Origin: Streptomyces sp. CoH27
GTDB lineage: Bacteria; Actinomycetota; Actinomycetes; Streptomycetales; Streptomycetaceae
Assembly: GCF_020181035.1 (NCBI RefSeq)
Contig: NZ_JAIQYY010000004.1
Span: 3,007 to 67,006, forward strand
Direction of reading: 5' to 3'
Length of the DNA: 64,000 nucleotides
Shown: in pieces, positions 1 to 8,120 of the stretch
How positions within the stretch are numbered: the first letter of the stretch is position 1
Layout of the letters: the number at the start of each line of letters is the position of its first letter
Notes under the pieces: generated by a model
Databases searched by the model: none
What the model was told of the DNA's origin: nothing
What the model saw: only the letters and a program-made list of their open reading frames with translations
Translations under genes and position numbers: made by a program

Positions 1-1003
1 CGGCCCAGACGGTGTGCATCTTGACGTAGGCGTCGGGGTTGAGGATGTCCGAGATCTGCTGGCCCAGGGACTCGTCCAGGTGCGCGGAGTTGATGTGCTG
101 GAGAAGCACCGTGAGGGTGTCGTCGCCGACGGAGCCGGCGCCGTTCACGGCCGGGGTGAGGATGGACTCCACCCAGACGGTGTGCATCTTGATGTAGCTG
201 TCGAGGTTGAGCGCGTCCTGGACCTGCTGGCCCGGGGACTCCTCCAGGTGAGCCTTGTTGATGTGCTGGAGGATCGGCAGCAGGACCTGCTGGATGCTGA
301 CGCACTGCTCGCTGCCGCCGTCCCCGCTGCCTCCGCTCGTACCGCCCGAGCCGCTGCTGCCGCCGTGCGAGCCGCCGCTGGAGCCGCCGGAGTTCGATCC
401 GCCCGTGCTGCCCCCGGTGGAGCCGCCCGTGGACCCACCGGGGGAGCCGCCGGTCGAACCGCCCGTGGAGCCGCCGGTCGAACCACCGGAACCGCCGGTC
501 GAACCGCCCGTACCGCCGCCGCTGTCAGCGACGACGGTGATGGAGGCGGTCATGTCGGGGTGGACGGCGCAGTAGTACTTGTACGTGCCGGGCTTGGTGA
601 AGGTGTACGACCAGCTGTCGCCCTTGTTCAGGGTGCCGGAGTCGAACGTGGCGGGGCCGCTGGTGGTGGTGACCGTGTGCGGAGCGGAGTCCTCGTTGAT
701 CCACTTCACGGTCTGGCCGGCCTTGATGGTCAGGGCCTGCTGGGCGAACTTGTAGTTCGTGATCTTGATGGTGTAGTCGGCCGCCTTGGTCTGTGCCGCA
801 GCCGGCTGCGCCTGGGCGATGGAGTAGGCCTCGGCTGCCGGAGCGGCGGTGGCCGGAGCGGCGGCGCCGCTGGATGCCTGGAGAAGGCTCAGACAGGCGA
901 CGGCTGAGAGGCCGGCGCCCACGCCGGTGGCCAGCAGTACCCGGTTGCCGGCCCGGGATTGCCGGTGGCGTGGCGGAGGTGCGGTGGTGTCGTCGGTACG
1001 CAT
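1..1003 (-). CDS. Secreted cupredoxin-domain protein, 3' end beyond window
   Basis: The reading frame runs off the left edge; 334 codons are visible. The ATG at 1003 follows an AAGGAGA ribosome site. Residues 1-50 hold a basic start and a hydrophobic stretch (about 21-48) that fit an export signal. Residues 76-158 form a plastocyanin/azurin-like domain with the full type I copper set: His109, then Cys145, His148 and Met151 in the stretch YYCAVHPDM. A Gly/Ser/Thr-rich linker follows (about 163-215). The tail contains two copies of a ~45-residue unit (QHIN, AHLxES, GQQ, then KMHTVW). The gene lies 51 bases after the CopC-CopD gene on the same strand, so a role in extracytoplasmic copper binding is likely. 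The repeat unit is not one I recognise. The copper domain is secure; the role of the tail is unknown. Confidence 0.85.
   Translation of the reverse strand, partial: MRTDDTTAPPPRHRQSRAGNRVLLATGVGAGLSAVACLSLLQASSGAAAPATAAPAAEAYSIAQAQPAAAQTKAADYTIKITNYKFAQQALTIKAGQTVKWINEDSAPHTVTTTSGPATFDSGTLNKGDSWSYTFTKPGTYKYYCAVHPDMTASITVVADSGGGTGGSTGGSGGSTGGSTGGSTGGSPGGSTGGSTGGSTGGSNSGGSSGGSHGGSSGSGGTSGGSGDGGSEQCVSIQQVLLPILQHINKAHLEESPGQQVQDALNLDSYIKMHTVWVESILTPAVNGAGSVGDDTLTVLLQHINSAHLDESLGQQISDILNPDAYVKMHTVWA
380..530 (-). repeat. Low-complexity Gly-Gly-Ser/Thr coding repeat
   Basis: Tandem near-identical 9-15 base units (GAGCCGCCGGTCGAACCGCC on the plus strand and variants) encode the flexible GGSTGGS linker of the cupredoxin protein. 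Such a tract is prone to length change. Confidence 0.7.
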
Positions 1004-1054
1004 GATCGTGCGTCTCTCCTTGTCAGGTGAGGGGGGTGGGGCAGAGAGGGCTGG

Positions 1055-2389
1055 TCAGCGGCCGGGGGCGGACGTGACCAGCAGACTCGTCGCGGCGAGG
1101 ACGACGAGGACGAGCCCCGTCTCGGCCGCGACCGAGTAGACGAAGGGCCGTACGGTGGCGCGGTCACCGCGCAGCAGTACGGCGATGTCGAGCCGGGTGC
1201 GCACCCAGCTCCGACTGCCCTGAGCGATGAGCAACACCGCGGCCAGGACGGCGAGTTTGAGCAGCAGCAGATGGCCGTAGCCGGTGTGGAACAGGGCCCC
1301 GAACGAGCCGACGACCTGCCAGGCCAGAACCGCGCCGGCCACCGCGATCGCCGCCACGGACACGCCGGCCAGCGTGGAGTAGCCGGAGACGACGGCCGAC
1401 AGCTCCTCCGGGCGGCGCCTGGCCAACACCCCGAGGAGCAGCAGGGTCAGCCCGCCCAGCCACACGGACACGCCGAGCAGGTGCACCAGGTCGGCCACCG
1501 CGCCCCACCCGGGATGCGTGCCTTCGGCGTTGTGGCCCGCCATGCCGGCCGTACGCAGCAGCCCGAGCGTGACGGCGAGGGCGCCGACCCGCCAGCCCGG
1601 TGAGCGGGCGGCCCGCTCACCGCCCTGGAGCAACGCGGCGAGCACGATGGCGGCGAGCACCCACATCAGCACCCGGCAGGCGGCCACGATGCCGACCTCC
1701 GTGCCCAGCAGGTCCCGATACGTGGTCAGGCGGTACGCGTCGCCGAGAGTGCCCATCGCACCATACGCACCCTGCAGTCCCGGTGTGACCAGGCTTGCCG
1801 CGAGCCCACCCGCCCAGGCCAGCGTGAGGATGCGGCGGGTACGGCGGTCTTGGGCACCCTGTGGCCAGAGAAGTGCGAGGAAGACGAGACCACCGACGTA
1901 GAGGGCGAGGGCGAGGTATCCGGCCCAGCGGGCGGCCGCCCAAGCCTTGCGCACGCTGTCAGAAGGCGTGGGTGCGGCCGCGGCGTCATCAGAGGGGGAG
2001 GCAACCTTCGTCTTCGCGGTGAGGGGGAAGAAGAGCGTCCCGGAGGCCGGATGACCGTCCTCCATGTCTCGCACCTGCCAAACCAAGGCGAGCCGGTCCT
2101 GCCCGTCCATCCTGGGAACGGAGACCTCGACACCATTGTCCCGACGATCACCGTGGTCCGGACGGGACAGAGCGAGCCGATTGCCACCTGCGGTGACGCG
2201 GACGCCGGGCAGGTCGACCGGTTCGCTGAAGGTCAGCCGTACCGTGGCCGGTGTGTGCGTGAGCCGGGTGCCGTCCTTGGGCGAGGAGGACACCAGCTCG
2301 GTGTGAGCAGAAGCGGCTGGAGCAAACAGCAGCAAGGCCACAGCAGCGGCCAGCGCGGTGGTCCACAGGCGCACAGCATGGTGTCTCAC
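1055..2389 (-). CDS. CopC-CopD fusion copper transport protein
   Basis: The product is 444 residues. The start is the GTG at 2389: it overlaps the upstream stop as GTGA and has GGAGGT six bases before it, so I prefer it to the longer reading beginning at 2437. A signal peptide ends at ASA, leaving a mature protein that begins with His (AHTELVSSSP), the typical CopC copper-ligating N-terminus. The CopC beta domain continues through FSEPVDLPGV and DMEDGHPASGTLFF. From about residue 155 to the end there are some eight hydrophobic segments matching CopD, including conserved His residues in AGHNAEGTHPGWGA. Such YcnJ-type fusions move or bind copper at the membrane. It is translationally coupled to the upstream membrane-protein gene and followed by the cupredoxin gene. 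Confidence 0.88.
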   Translation of the reverse strand: MRHHAVRLWTTALAAAVALLLFAPAASAHTELVSSSPKDGTRLTHTPATVRLTFSEPVDLPGVRVTAGGNRLALSRPDHGDRRDNGVEVSVPRMDGQDRLALVWQVRDMEDGHPASGTLFFPLTAKTKVASPSDDAAAAPTPSDSVRKAWAAARWAGYLALALYVGGLVFLALLWPQGAQDRRTRRILTLAWAGGLAASLVTPGLQGAYGAMGTLGDAYRLTTYRDLLGTEVGIVAACRVLMWVLAAIVLAALLQGGERAARSPGWRVGALAVTLGLLRTAGMAGHNAEGTHPGWGAVADLVHLLGVSVWLGGLTLLLLGVLARRRPEELSAVVSGYSTLAGVSVAAIAVAGAVLAWQVVGSFGALFHTGYGHLLLLKLAVLAAVLLIAQGSRSWVRTRLDIAVLLRGDRATVRPFVYSVAAETGLVLVVLAATSLLVTSAPGR

Positions 2390-3042
2390 CGGAGCACCTC
2401 CGGCAGTACCGAGGGTGACGGTGCAACGTCTACGCACAGCGGCGAGAGGTCGGTGCTCGACGGTGACGAGGAGGGAGAGGGCGCCGGGAAAGCGGTGCCT
2501 CCAGAGGCGTCCGGCCCGAGCAGGCCATCCAGTAGGTCGGTCAGCGAGGTGAGTGTGCCCTTCAGCAGCGGCTGGACCAGGTGCACCTCGCCCTTCTGGC
2601 AGCCGTCCGACGGCGTTGGAGAAGGGCTGGGGGAAGGCTTCGGTGAGGGGGAACGCGACGCCGAATCGGAGGGGCCGGGCGTCGGCATCCAGCCTCCGCT
2701 TCCGCCGCCTGCGTCTTGCCCGCCGTGCCCGTCGCCAGACGACGTGTCGCTTGCGATCGGACTTCCGGGACCGCCGCCTCCGGCCCAGGAATAACCTGAT
2801 GAATCGGCGCCCCTGTCGCCGCCGGGGTTGCCGGGATCCCCGGACGCCGTCCCCTGTGACGGGTCGGCGGAGGCCGACGGGGCCGGTGCTGCCGGCGGTG
2901 CTGCTGTGTCTAAGGTCGTGGGTGCGGGAGCGCCGATGCCGGACGCGTACCCGAGTACGACGATCACCGCGGCGACCAGGGCACCGGCCACTATCTCGTC
3001 GCGATGGTCTCCCGGCCAGGACGCCCTGGCGAACAAGGACAT
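2386..3042 (-). CDS. Membrane-anchored Pro/Ser-rich protein of unknown function
   Basis: The product is 218 residues. The ATG at 3042 has a strong AGGAGGGG site. A short cytoplasmic N-terminus (about 1-16) is followed by one membrane segment (about 17-36, AGALVAAVIVVLGYASGIG), then a long Pro/Ser/Gly/Asp-rich stretch (about 40-145). Near the C-terminus is a short ordered-looking piece (CQKGEVHLVQPLLKGTLTSL, about 146-165) and a second Cys. No family was recognised. It is the first gene of the copper operon and its stop overlaps the CopC-CopD GTG, so coupled expression is expected. An extracellular copper-related or scaffold role is inferred from position only. Confidence 0.7.
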   Translation of the reverse strand: MSLFARASWPGDHRDEIVAGALVAAVIVVLGYASGIGAPAPTTLDTAAPPAAPAPSASADPSQGTASGDPGNPGGDRGADSSGYSWAGGGGPGSPIASDTSSGDGHGGQDAGGGSGGWMPTPGPSDSASRSPSPKPSPSPSPTPSDGCQKGEVHLVQPLLKGTLTSLTDLLDGLLGPDASGGTAFPAPSPSSSPSSTDLSPLCVDVAPSPSVLPEVLR

Positions 3043-3903
3043 GGCCCCTCCTGACGCTGTGCGTGAAAGGCAGTGCCCAGGAGTGGACCGGGATGAGGAT
3101 TCCCGGCCGCTACGCGTCAGTTAATCGCCCGTTTCATTGCCTCATATTCGCCCCCTATCCGACTGTGAGAACGGACCTCCCCACCCCAATCCGCGCAATG
3201 CATTCCGTGAAGAACATGGCGTGTTCGTGAATTCGAACGCGCTCTTCATTTATTCGTTCACTGAATCACCACGCATGCATATGCAGGGCATCGGCATCAC
3301 TCACAGGTGGCTTGAGCTCGCTTGCCGGCCGCGGCTTCGATCTCGCTCCCGTATGCGACTTCACGCGGCGGGGTGACGCGCCCAGCCCGGTCGTCGACAG
3401 CGCCTCGTGGATCGTGCACCGGCCGGGGTTCCTGGACCATGGATCCGCCTGCCTGTCCGTGACGCTGGTCAGGGCTCGTACGACATCTCCCCATGGTCCC
3501 GTGGGACGACGTCGACCTCGGCCTGCCCGCACTCATCCTGCGCACGAAGGAGTACGCCGCGCTGTGCGAGCAGTACGCGGCCGCTGTGCGCCGGTGGCTC
3601 TGTCGCCTGCGGTTGGGGCAAGGGCGCGGGTACGATCGGGGTTGTCTTCGCGGAGGTATGTGCGCATTATGTGCCGTGTGGGCGTTACAGGCGATATCTG
3701 GAAGTCCCAGAAAATTCCCAGAGGACTCCCCTTGCCCGTGGCCACTCTTTCGGTTCTATATAGGGGTGTCGGTGCGGCGTGGGCTGGGTAGCGCGCACGC
3801 ATCGCTCGCGCATGGGACGCCACTGAGCGGCAGGTTTCCGCCCTACGAGCAACACGACAGGTCGGTAGCGCGGTGGCACTCCCGTCGGCCTGGCTCGATG
3901 TGG
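3043..3903. other. Intergenic region, promoter-like AT-rich part and possible decayed reading frames
   Basis: Positions 3120-3300 are clearly less GC-rich than the surroundings and probably hold the promoter of the copper operon. From 3312 to about 3620 on the plus strand, protein-like pieces occur in different frames (for example DLGLPALILRTKEYAALCEQ from about 3514), which may be a frameshifted remnant. No intact gene can be supported. Confidence 0.35.
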
Positions 3904-4326
3904 TCAAACCGCCGCAGGGATGCCGAGGTCGGCCAATAGGTCGCGGACCCGCTGTTCGATGGCGTCCCGGATCAGCCGGACTGCGTCGACACCCTGCCCG
4001 GCTGGGTCGTCCAGCTGCCAGTCCAGGTACCGCTTGCCGGGGTAGACGGGGCAGGCGTCCCCGCAGCCCATCGTGATCACCACGTCCGAGGATTGCACCG
4101 CCTTGGTGGTGAGGGCCTTGGGCGTCTCGGCGGAGATGTCGATGCCGACCTCCGCCATTGCCTGGACGACGGCAGGGTTGACCGCGTCGGCAGGGGCGGA
4201 GCCGGCCGAGCGAACCTCGACCTGGTCACCGCCCAGGTGGGTGAGGAAGGCGGCGCCCATCTGGGAGCGGCCGGCGTTGTGGACGCAGACGAACAGGACC
4301 GAGGGGCGCGGGGCGGGGGTGTTCAT
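3904..4326 (-). CDS. arsC: Arsenate reductase, low-molecular-weight phosphatase type
   Basis: The product is 140 residues, the usual length. The P-loop CX5RS is present as CVHNAGRS (Cys14 to Arg20, Ser21). The further cysteines used in the thiol relay are at about 88 and 92 (MGCGDACPVYPG), followed by the conserved DWQLDDPAG. The enzyme reduces arsenate to arsenite in the cytoplasm with thioredoxin or mycothiol-type electron donors; the sequence does not decide which. It is the last gene of a minus-strand arsR-channel-arsC operon and lies 30 bases after the channel gene. Confidence 0.93.
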   Translation of the reverse strand: MNTPAPRPSVLFVCVHNAGRSQMGAAFLTHLGGDQVEVRSAGSAPADAVNPAVVQAMAEVGIDISAETPKALTTKAVQSSDVVITMGCGDACPVYPGKRYLDWQLDDPAGQGVDAVRLIRDAIEQRVRDLLADLGIPAAV

Positions 4327-4356
4327 GGCAGGCGTCTTTCGGGAGAGCGGAGTGGA

Positions 4357-5091
4357 TCAGGAGGAGGCGAGTTCTGGTTCGCCGTGTGGGACCACGACCT
4401 CATCCCCGGCGGTGGCGGGACGGCCGTACACAGCGATGACGGCGCCCACCCCGAGCGCGACTCCGGCCAGTTGGGCAGCGATGAACGGGGCGACGGAGGC
4501 GGGGGCGATGCCGGCGAAGGTGTCGGTGAAGGCCCGGCCGATGGTCACTGCCGGGTTCGCGAAGGAGGTGGAGGAGGTGAACCAGTAGGCGGACCCGATG
4601 TACGAGGCCACGGCCACCGGTGCGAGAGAGGCGTTGCCGATGCGTTCGAGTCCGAAGATGAGCAAGATCAGCCCGGCCGTGGCGACCACCTCGCCGAGCC
4701 GCAGGTGAGAGGCGGACCGGTCGTGCGTGGACCACTGGACCAGCGGCTTGGCGAACATCGCGTCGGCCAGGATCGCCCCGCCAATGGCCCCGGCGATCTG
4801 TGCGGGCACGTACGCGGCCACGTCTCGCAGGGTGAGGCCGTCGGCTTTGCGGCGGCCGGTGAACCAGGCGGCGAGGGTGACGGCCGGGTTGAAGTGCGCG
4901 CCGGAGACCGGCCCGAGCAGGGCGATCAGCACGCCCAGGCCGAAGACGGTGGCGAGGGAGTTGGCGAGCAACTGCACGCCCACGTCGTGCGACAACTCGG
5001 TGGCCTGGATCCCGGAGCCGACGACGACCGCGACCAGCAGCCCGGTCCCGATGGCTTCTGCGGCGACACGTCGGCCCAGAGGCGCGGTCAC
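4357..5091 (-). CDS. MIP-family channel (aquaglyceroporin) of arsenic operon
   Basis: The product is 244 residues. The start is the GTG at 5091, which overlaps the arsR stop as GTGA; a longer in-frame reading up to 5277 lies entirely inside arsR and is not credible. Six hydrophobic segments and both NPA motifs are present (HFNPAVTLAAW and FANPAVTIGRAF). MIP channels in ars operons pass arsenite, or methylated arsenicals, down the concentration gradient. No ArsB or ACR3 pump is visible in the window, so this channel may be the exit route for arsenite made by ArsC. The second pore loop is normal, so it should be functional. Confidence 0.88.
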   Translation of the reverse strand: MTAPLGRRVAAEAIGTGLLVAVVVGSGIQATELSHDVGVQLLANSLATVFGLGVLIALLGPVSGAHFNPAVTLAAWFTGRRKADGLTLRDVAAYVPAQIAGAIGGAILADAMFAKPLVQWSTHDRSASHLRLGEVVATAGLILLIFGLERIGNASLAPVAVASYIGSAYWFTSSTSFANPAVTIGRAFTDTFAGIAPASVAPFIAAQLAGVALGVGAVIAVYGRPATAGDEVVVPHGEPELASS

Positions 5092-5462
5092 GCGGTGGCT
5101 CCGACGGTCTGCGGCGCGGTCAGGAAGGCGGCGAGCCGGTCCAGGACACCGGGCAGCACCCAGTAGTACACCCAGGTCCCGCGTCGTTCGCAGTCGATGA
5201 GCCCGGCCTGCCGGAGCAGCTTGAGGTGGTGGGAGATCGTCGGCTGGGACAGCTCGAAGGCCGGCGTCAGCTCGCACACGCAGACCTCGCCGCCCTCGCC
5301 ACGCGAGGCGATCATCGACATCAGCCGGAGCCGGACGGGGTCGCCCAGGGCCTTGAACACCTTCGCCAGCTCGGCCGCCTGGTCCTCGTTCAGCGGTGCT
5401 GCGGACAGCCCTGCGCAGCAGGCGGTGCCCTGCCCGATCACCTCAAGCTCTTGTTTCGACAT
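5088..5462 (-). CDS. arsR: ArsR/SmtB-family arsenic-responsive repressor
   Basis: The product is 124 residues. The winged helix-turn-helix is clear at about 68-90 (AFELSQPTISHHLKLLRQAG). The metalloid-sensing cysteine pair is CVCEL (Cys61, Cys63); further cysteines at 15 and 16 (ACCAG) may complete the site. It is the first gene of the minus-strand ars operon and divergent from arsM, so it probably controls both sides from the 105-base gap. Its stop is fused to the channel start. Confidence 0.93.
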   Translation of the reverse strand: MSKQELEVIGQGTACCAGLSAAPLNEDQAAELAKVFKALGDPVRLRLMSMIASRGEGGEVCVCELTPAFELSQPTISHHLKLLRQAGLIDCERRGTWVYYWVLPGVLDRLAAFLTAPQTVGATA

Positions 5463-5471
5463 GTCTCTATG

Positions 5472-5518
5472 TTGACGTTTTTCGATTCAAGGCGCAAGGT
5501 TGCATCAATGAACGTCAA
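5472..5518. promoter_or_regulatory. Candidate ArsR operator in arsR-arsM divergent region
   Basis: Perfect inverted arms TTGACGTT (5472-5479) and AACGTCAA (5511-5518), with ATTCAA and ATCAATG between them, lie in the gap between the divergent arsR and arsM starts. ArsR proteins bind AT-rich dyads of this kind next to their own genes. Assignment is by position and symmetry only. Confidence 0.5.
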
Positions 5519-5567
5519 TACAGGCCGTTCCGGGGTACCGCCATGCCCCGTCACCTGGGAGTGAGTC

Positions 5568-6461
5568 ATGACCGAGCAGTCCACTGACCTGCGTGAAACC
5601 GTCCGACAGCGCTACGCCGCCGCAGCCGTGAAGGTCACCGAGGGCGGCGCCGCCTGTTGCGGGCCGGAGCCGGTCGAGGTCGACGAGAACTTCGGTTCGA
5701 CGCTGTACGCCGCCGACGAGCGCGACGCACTGCCTGCCGAGGCCGTGGCCGCCTCCCTCGGTTGCGGCAACCCGACCGCCGTCGCAGAGCTGCGGGAGGG
5801 TGAGCGCGTCCTCGACCTCGGCTCCGGCGGCGGCATCGACGTCCTGCTCTCGGCCCGACGCGTCGGCCCCACCGGCAAGGCGTACGGGGTGGACATGACC
5901 GACGAGATGCTGGCCCTGGCCCTTGCCAACGCCGAGAAGGCCGGCGCGACGAACGTCGAGTTCCTGAAGGGCACCATCGAGTCCATCCCGCTGCCCGCAA
6001 ACACCATGGACGTGGTGATCTCGAACTGCGTGATCAACCTGTCCGTCGACAAGTCCGCCGTGTTCGCGGAGACCTTCCGTGTTCTGAAGCCAGGTGGGCG
6101 TATCGGCGTCTCGGACGTCGTTGCCGACGACTCACTCAGCCCCGACCAGCGTGCCGAGCGCGGTGACTACGTCGGTTGCATCGCCGGCGCTCTCTCCTTC
6201 GCCGAATACCGCGCAGGGCTGGAAGCCGCCGGGTTCACGGACATCGAGATCACCCCGACCCATACGGTCGCGGACGGAATGCACTCGGCGATCGTCCGGG
6301 CCACCAAGCCGATGACGGTCGGTACCTCTTCCGAGGGTGCCGAGTCGGCCGATGCCTGCTGTGGAGTCAACGCCTGCTGCACTTCGGTCGAGACCTCAGC
6401 CGACCCTGCTGTGACCGTCGGCGAAGCCAAGACGGCGTCGGGATGCCGATGCCAGAACTGA
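5568..6461 (+). CDS. arsM: Arsenite methyltransferase
   Basis: The product is 297 residues. A class I SAM fold is shown by VLDLGSGGGIDVLLSA (81-96) and YGVDM (106-110). Cysteines at 66 (SLGCGNP), 154 (ISNCVIN) and 204 (VGCIAGA), with Cys30/31 near the start, match the arsenite-binding set of ArsM. The last ~60 residues have Cys pairs (DACCGVNACCTS) typical of many ArsM tails. It methylates trivalent arsenic with S-adenosylmethionine to less toxic or volatile forms. Transcribed away from arsR, it shares the same control region. GGGAG lies seven bases before the ATG. Confidence 0.93.
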   Translation: MTEQSTDLRETVRQRYAAAAVKVTEGGAACCGPEPVEVDENFGSTLYAADERDALPAEAVAASLGCGNPTAVAELREGERVLDLGSGGGIDVLLSARRVGPTGKAYGVDMTDEMLALALANAEKAGATNVEFLKGTIESIPLPANTMDVVISNCVINLSVDKSAVFAETFRVLKPGGRIGVSDVVADDSLSPDQRAERGDYVGCIAGALSFAEYRAGLEAAGFTDIEITPTHTVADGMHSAIVRATKPMTVGTSSEGAESADACCGVNACCTSVETSADPAVTVGEAKTASGCRCQN

Positions 6462-6921
6462 GGTCGCACGCGCGTAAGTGAGTGGCACCGGCTGCAGGCT
6501 CAGTGGCCGTCGCGCCGGGCCTGGTCCATGGCCGCGGCCGCCGCATCACCGGCGATCCTCTCCTGGTCCTGACCAACCGCCACTCGGTCCTGGGCAGGGC
6601 TGCCCAACGGACCGCGCTATCGCGTAGCCGCCACCGTCGTAGTCGTAAGTTTGGCGGCCATGTCAACGATCCTGCTCGTTCAGACTGTCCCGGGCTGGCT
6701 CGGCTTGGCATGCTTCTCCCCGCCCGGACAGGCGACGTGGAAGTCCTCCCACTCGTGCAGCGAATGGGGGCGGCGGGGCGCTGACCTGGGGTTTCTCGGT
6801 GAAATGTGCGTTGACCTGCGGAAACTCTCCTCGGTAGTCTCACGGGTCAACGCCGTTTCCCAGGCTCATGTGCCCTGGATGTGTCCTCGGCGACCATGAC
6901 CGTCGAGGGTCGACAACCGGA
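6462..6921. other. Intergenic, no gene seen
   Basis: This gap separates the 3' ends of arsM and the minus-strand membrane-protein gene. Short open frames on both strands lack ribosome sites and protein-like composition. No clear terminator hairpin was found by eye. Confidence 0.4.
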
Positions 6922-7767
6922 TCAGTCGGCGACGATGTTCGCCGTGAGGATGCGGACGGCTTCACGAGTGTTGTCCGCGGCGAAGCGGACCTCTCGCACC
7001 TCCTGGAACGGCTTCCCGGGCTTGGGCGCCACAGAGTACGGCTCGCGCAGCTTGACGCTCAGGGTGGTGGAGTCACCGATTGGCATCGCCAGGATGCCGT
7101 CGTTGATCTGGACGGCCCTGCGATAGCCGCTGTGCTGGGTCGTGCGGACCGATTCCACGAGGTCAAGCGGGATCGCGATCTGCACAAAGTGGGCGAATCG
7201 CAGCACCATTTTGCCGTCGCCGACGCTGTGCGGGCGGATGGACAGTGCCGCGATGAAGCCGAGCACCCAGAGGGTTCCGTAGATGGAGAGCGCCAGCAGG
7301 ATGATGCGCACCACGGACCAGGGTACGAGGAACTCGACGGCGAGGATCTCCAGAGGCACGAGAAGCACCATTGCCCACATGATTGGCTTGATTTCCGAGC
7401 CGTAGGTCAGGATCTGGTGGCTTTCCGGTGTGTCCGACTTGCGGCGGATCCAGCGCCAAAGAGCGCGGAAAAGGCCGAATTCCATCCCCATCGCCTTGGC
7501 CGCAGGGGCAGGCAGCACGGTGGATAGCGCCTGGTTGAGGGCCTCCTGCCCGTCGGCCCCCCGGCTCCGGGAGGTCTTGTAGGCCCGCGTGGCAAGGGTG
7601 AATTCGGTGATCACGATCCCGGCCAGGAGGAGTTCGAGTAACAGTCCGACTGCCACCGCCTCGCCGAGGCTGAACACGCCGGTCCATACCAGGCAGACCT
7701 GGGCGAGGACAACGGTAGGTGCCGCCCATCGGGCGGTGGTCGCCAGGAACCTCCGCAAAGTCAACAA
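6922..7767 (-). CDS. Multi-pass membrane protein of unknown function
   Basis: The product is 281 residues, apparently starting at TTG 7767 (or the adjacent TTG) after GAGAGGAAGG. Hydrophobic segments lie at about 14-33, 34-56, 128-148 and 152-172, giving about four membrane passes. The C-terminal ~100 residues are soluble and beta-rich in appearance (VSVKLREPYSVAPKPGKP-like strands, ending ILTANIVAD). I recognise no family. It stands alone: arsM converges on it and a decayed gene lies upstream. Confidence 0.6.
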   Translation of the reverse strand: MLTLRRFLATTARWAAPTVVLAQVCLVWTGVFSLGEAVAVGLLLELLLAGIVITEFTLATRAYKTSRSRGADGQEALNQALSTVLPAPAAKAMGMEFGLFRALWRWIRRKSDTPESHQILTYGSEIKPIMWAMVLLVPLEILAVEFLVPWSVVRIILLALSIYGTLWVLGFIAALSIRPHSVGDGKMVLRFAHFVQIAIPLDLVESVRTTQHSGYRRAVQINDGILAMPIGDSTTLSVKLREPYSVAPKPGKPFQEVREVRFAADNTREAVRILTANIVAD

Positions 7768-7905
7768 ACCTTCCTCTCGGGGGTGTTAGGTTCACTGGTT
7801 ATTATCCCCGCTGGCTCTTCGCGGCTAAGCGACGCGAAGACCCGTACTGACTGCTTTCTTTCGCAGACGCGGGCCGAAAAAGAGAGCTTTCCGGACGAGC
7901 CGCAC

Positions 7906-8120
7906 TCACTGTTTCTGCCAGTCCCCTTCCACGACAATCCAGTTCTCGCCAGTGAGCTTCTGTTCGAGGAAGGCGCAGGGAAGGAGGCCGTAGCCCTGGA
8001 CCCCCAGCCGGTTCCCCAGCTGTTCCGGACGCGGAAGGCTCCCGAGCCGGTACCCCGGTCGTAGGGAGCGGTGTCCGCCTCGTCGTCGTAGCCGGTCAAC
8101 AGCACCACATGAGGTCCCAT
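7906..8120 (-). pseudogene. C-terminal fragment of papain-family (C1) peptidase, frameshifted
   Basis: The piece GPHVVLLTGYDDEAD followed by FRVRNSWGTGWG is the His/Asn region of a papain-like peptidase (the active-site Asn sits in RNSWG). Right after GWG the frame changes, and the usual continuation (GYGLLPCAFLEQKLTGENW) is found in another frame, ending at 7906. The catalytic Cys half is absent. It directly abuts the broken serine hydrolase, so a deletion joined two unrelated genes here. Confidence 0.7.

Noticed and set aside
399..516. CRISPR-like repeat array
   Set aside because: The repeats are short coding units for a Gly/Ser linker without spacers.
14..907. Long plus-strand open frame opposite the cupredoxin gene
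   Set aside because: Its composition is the mirror of the Gly/Ser-rich minus-strand gene, which has a signal peptide, copper motif and ribosome site.
6651..6899. Small plus-strand gene after arsM
   Set aside because: No ribosome site, no recognisable pattern, and composition like neighbouring noncoding sequence.
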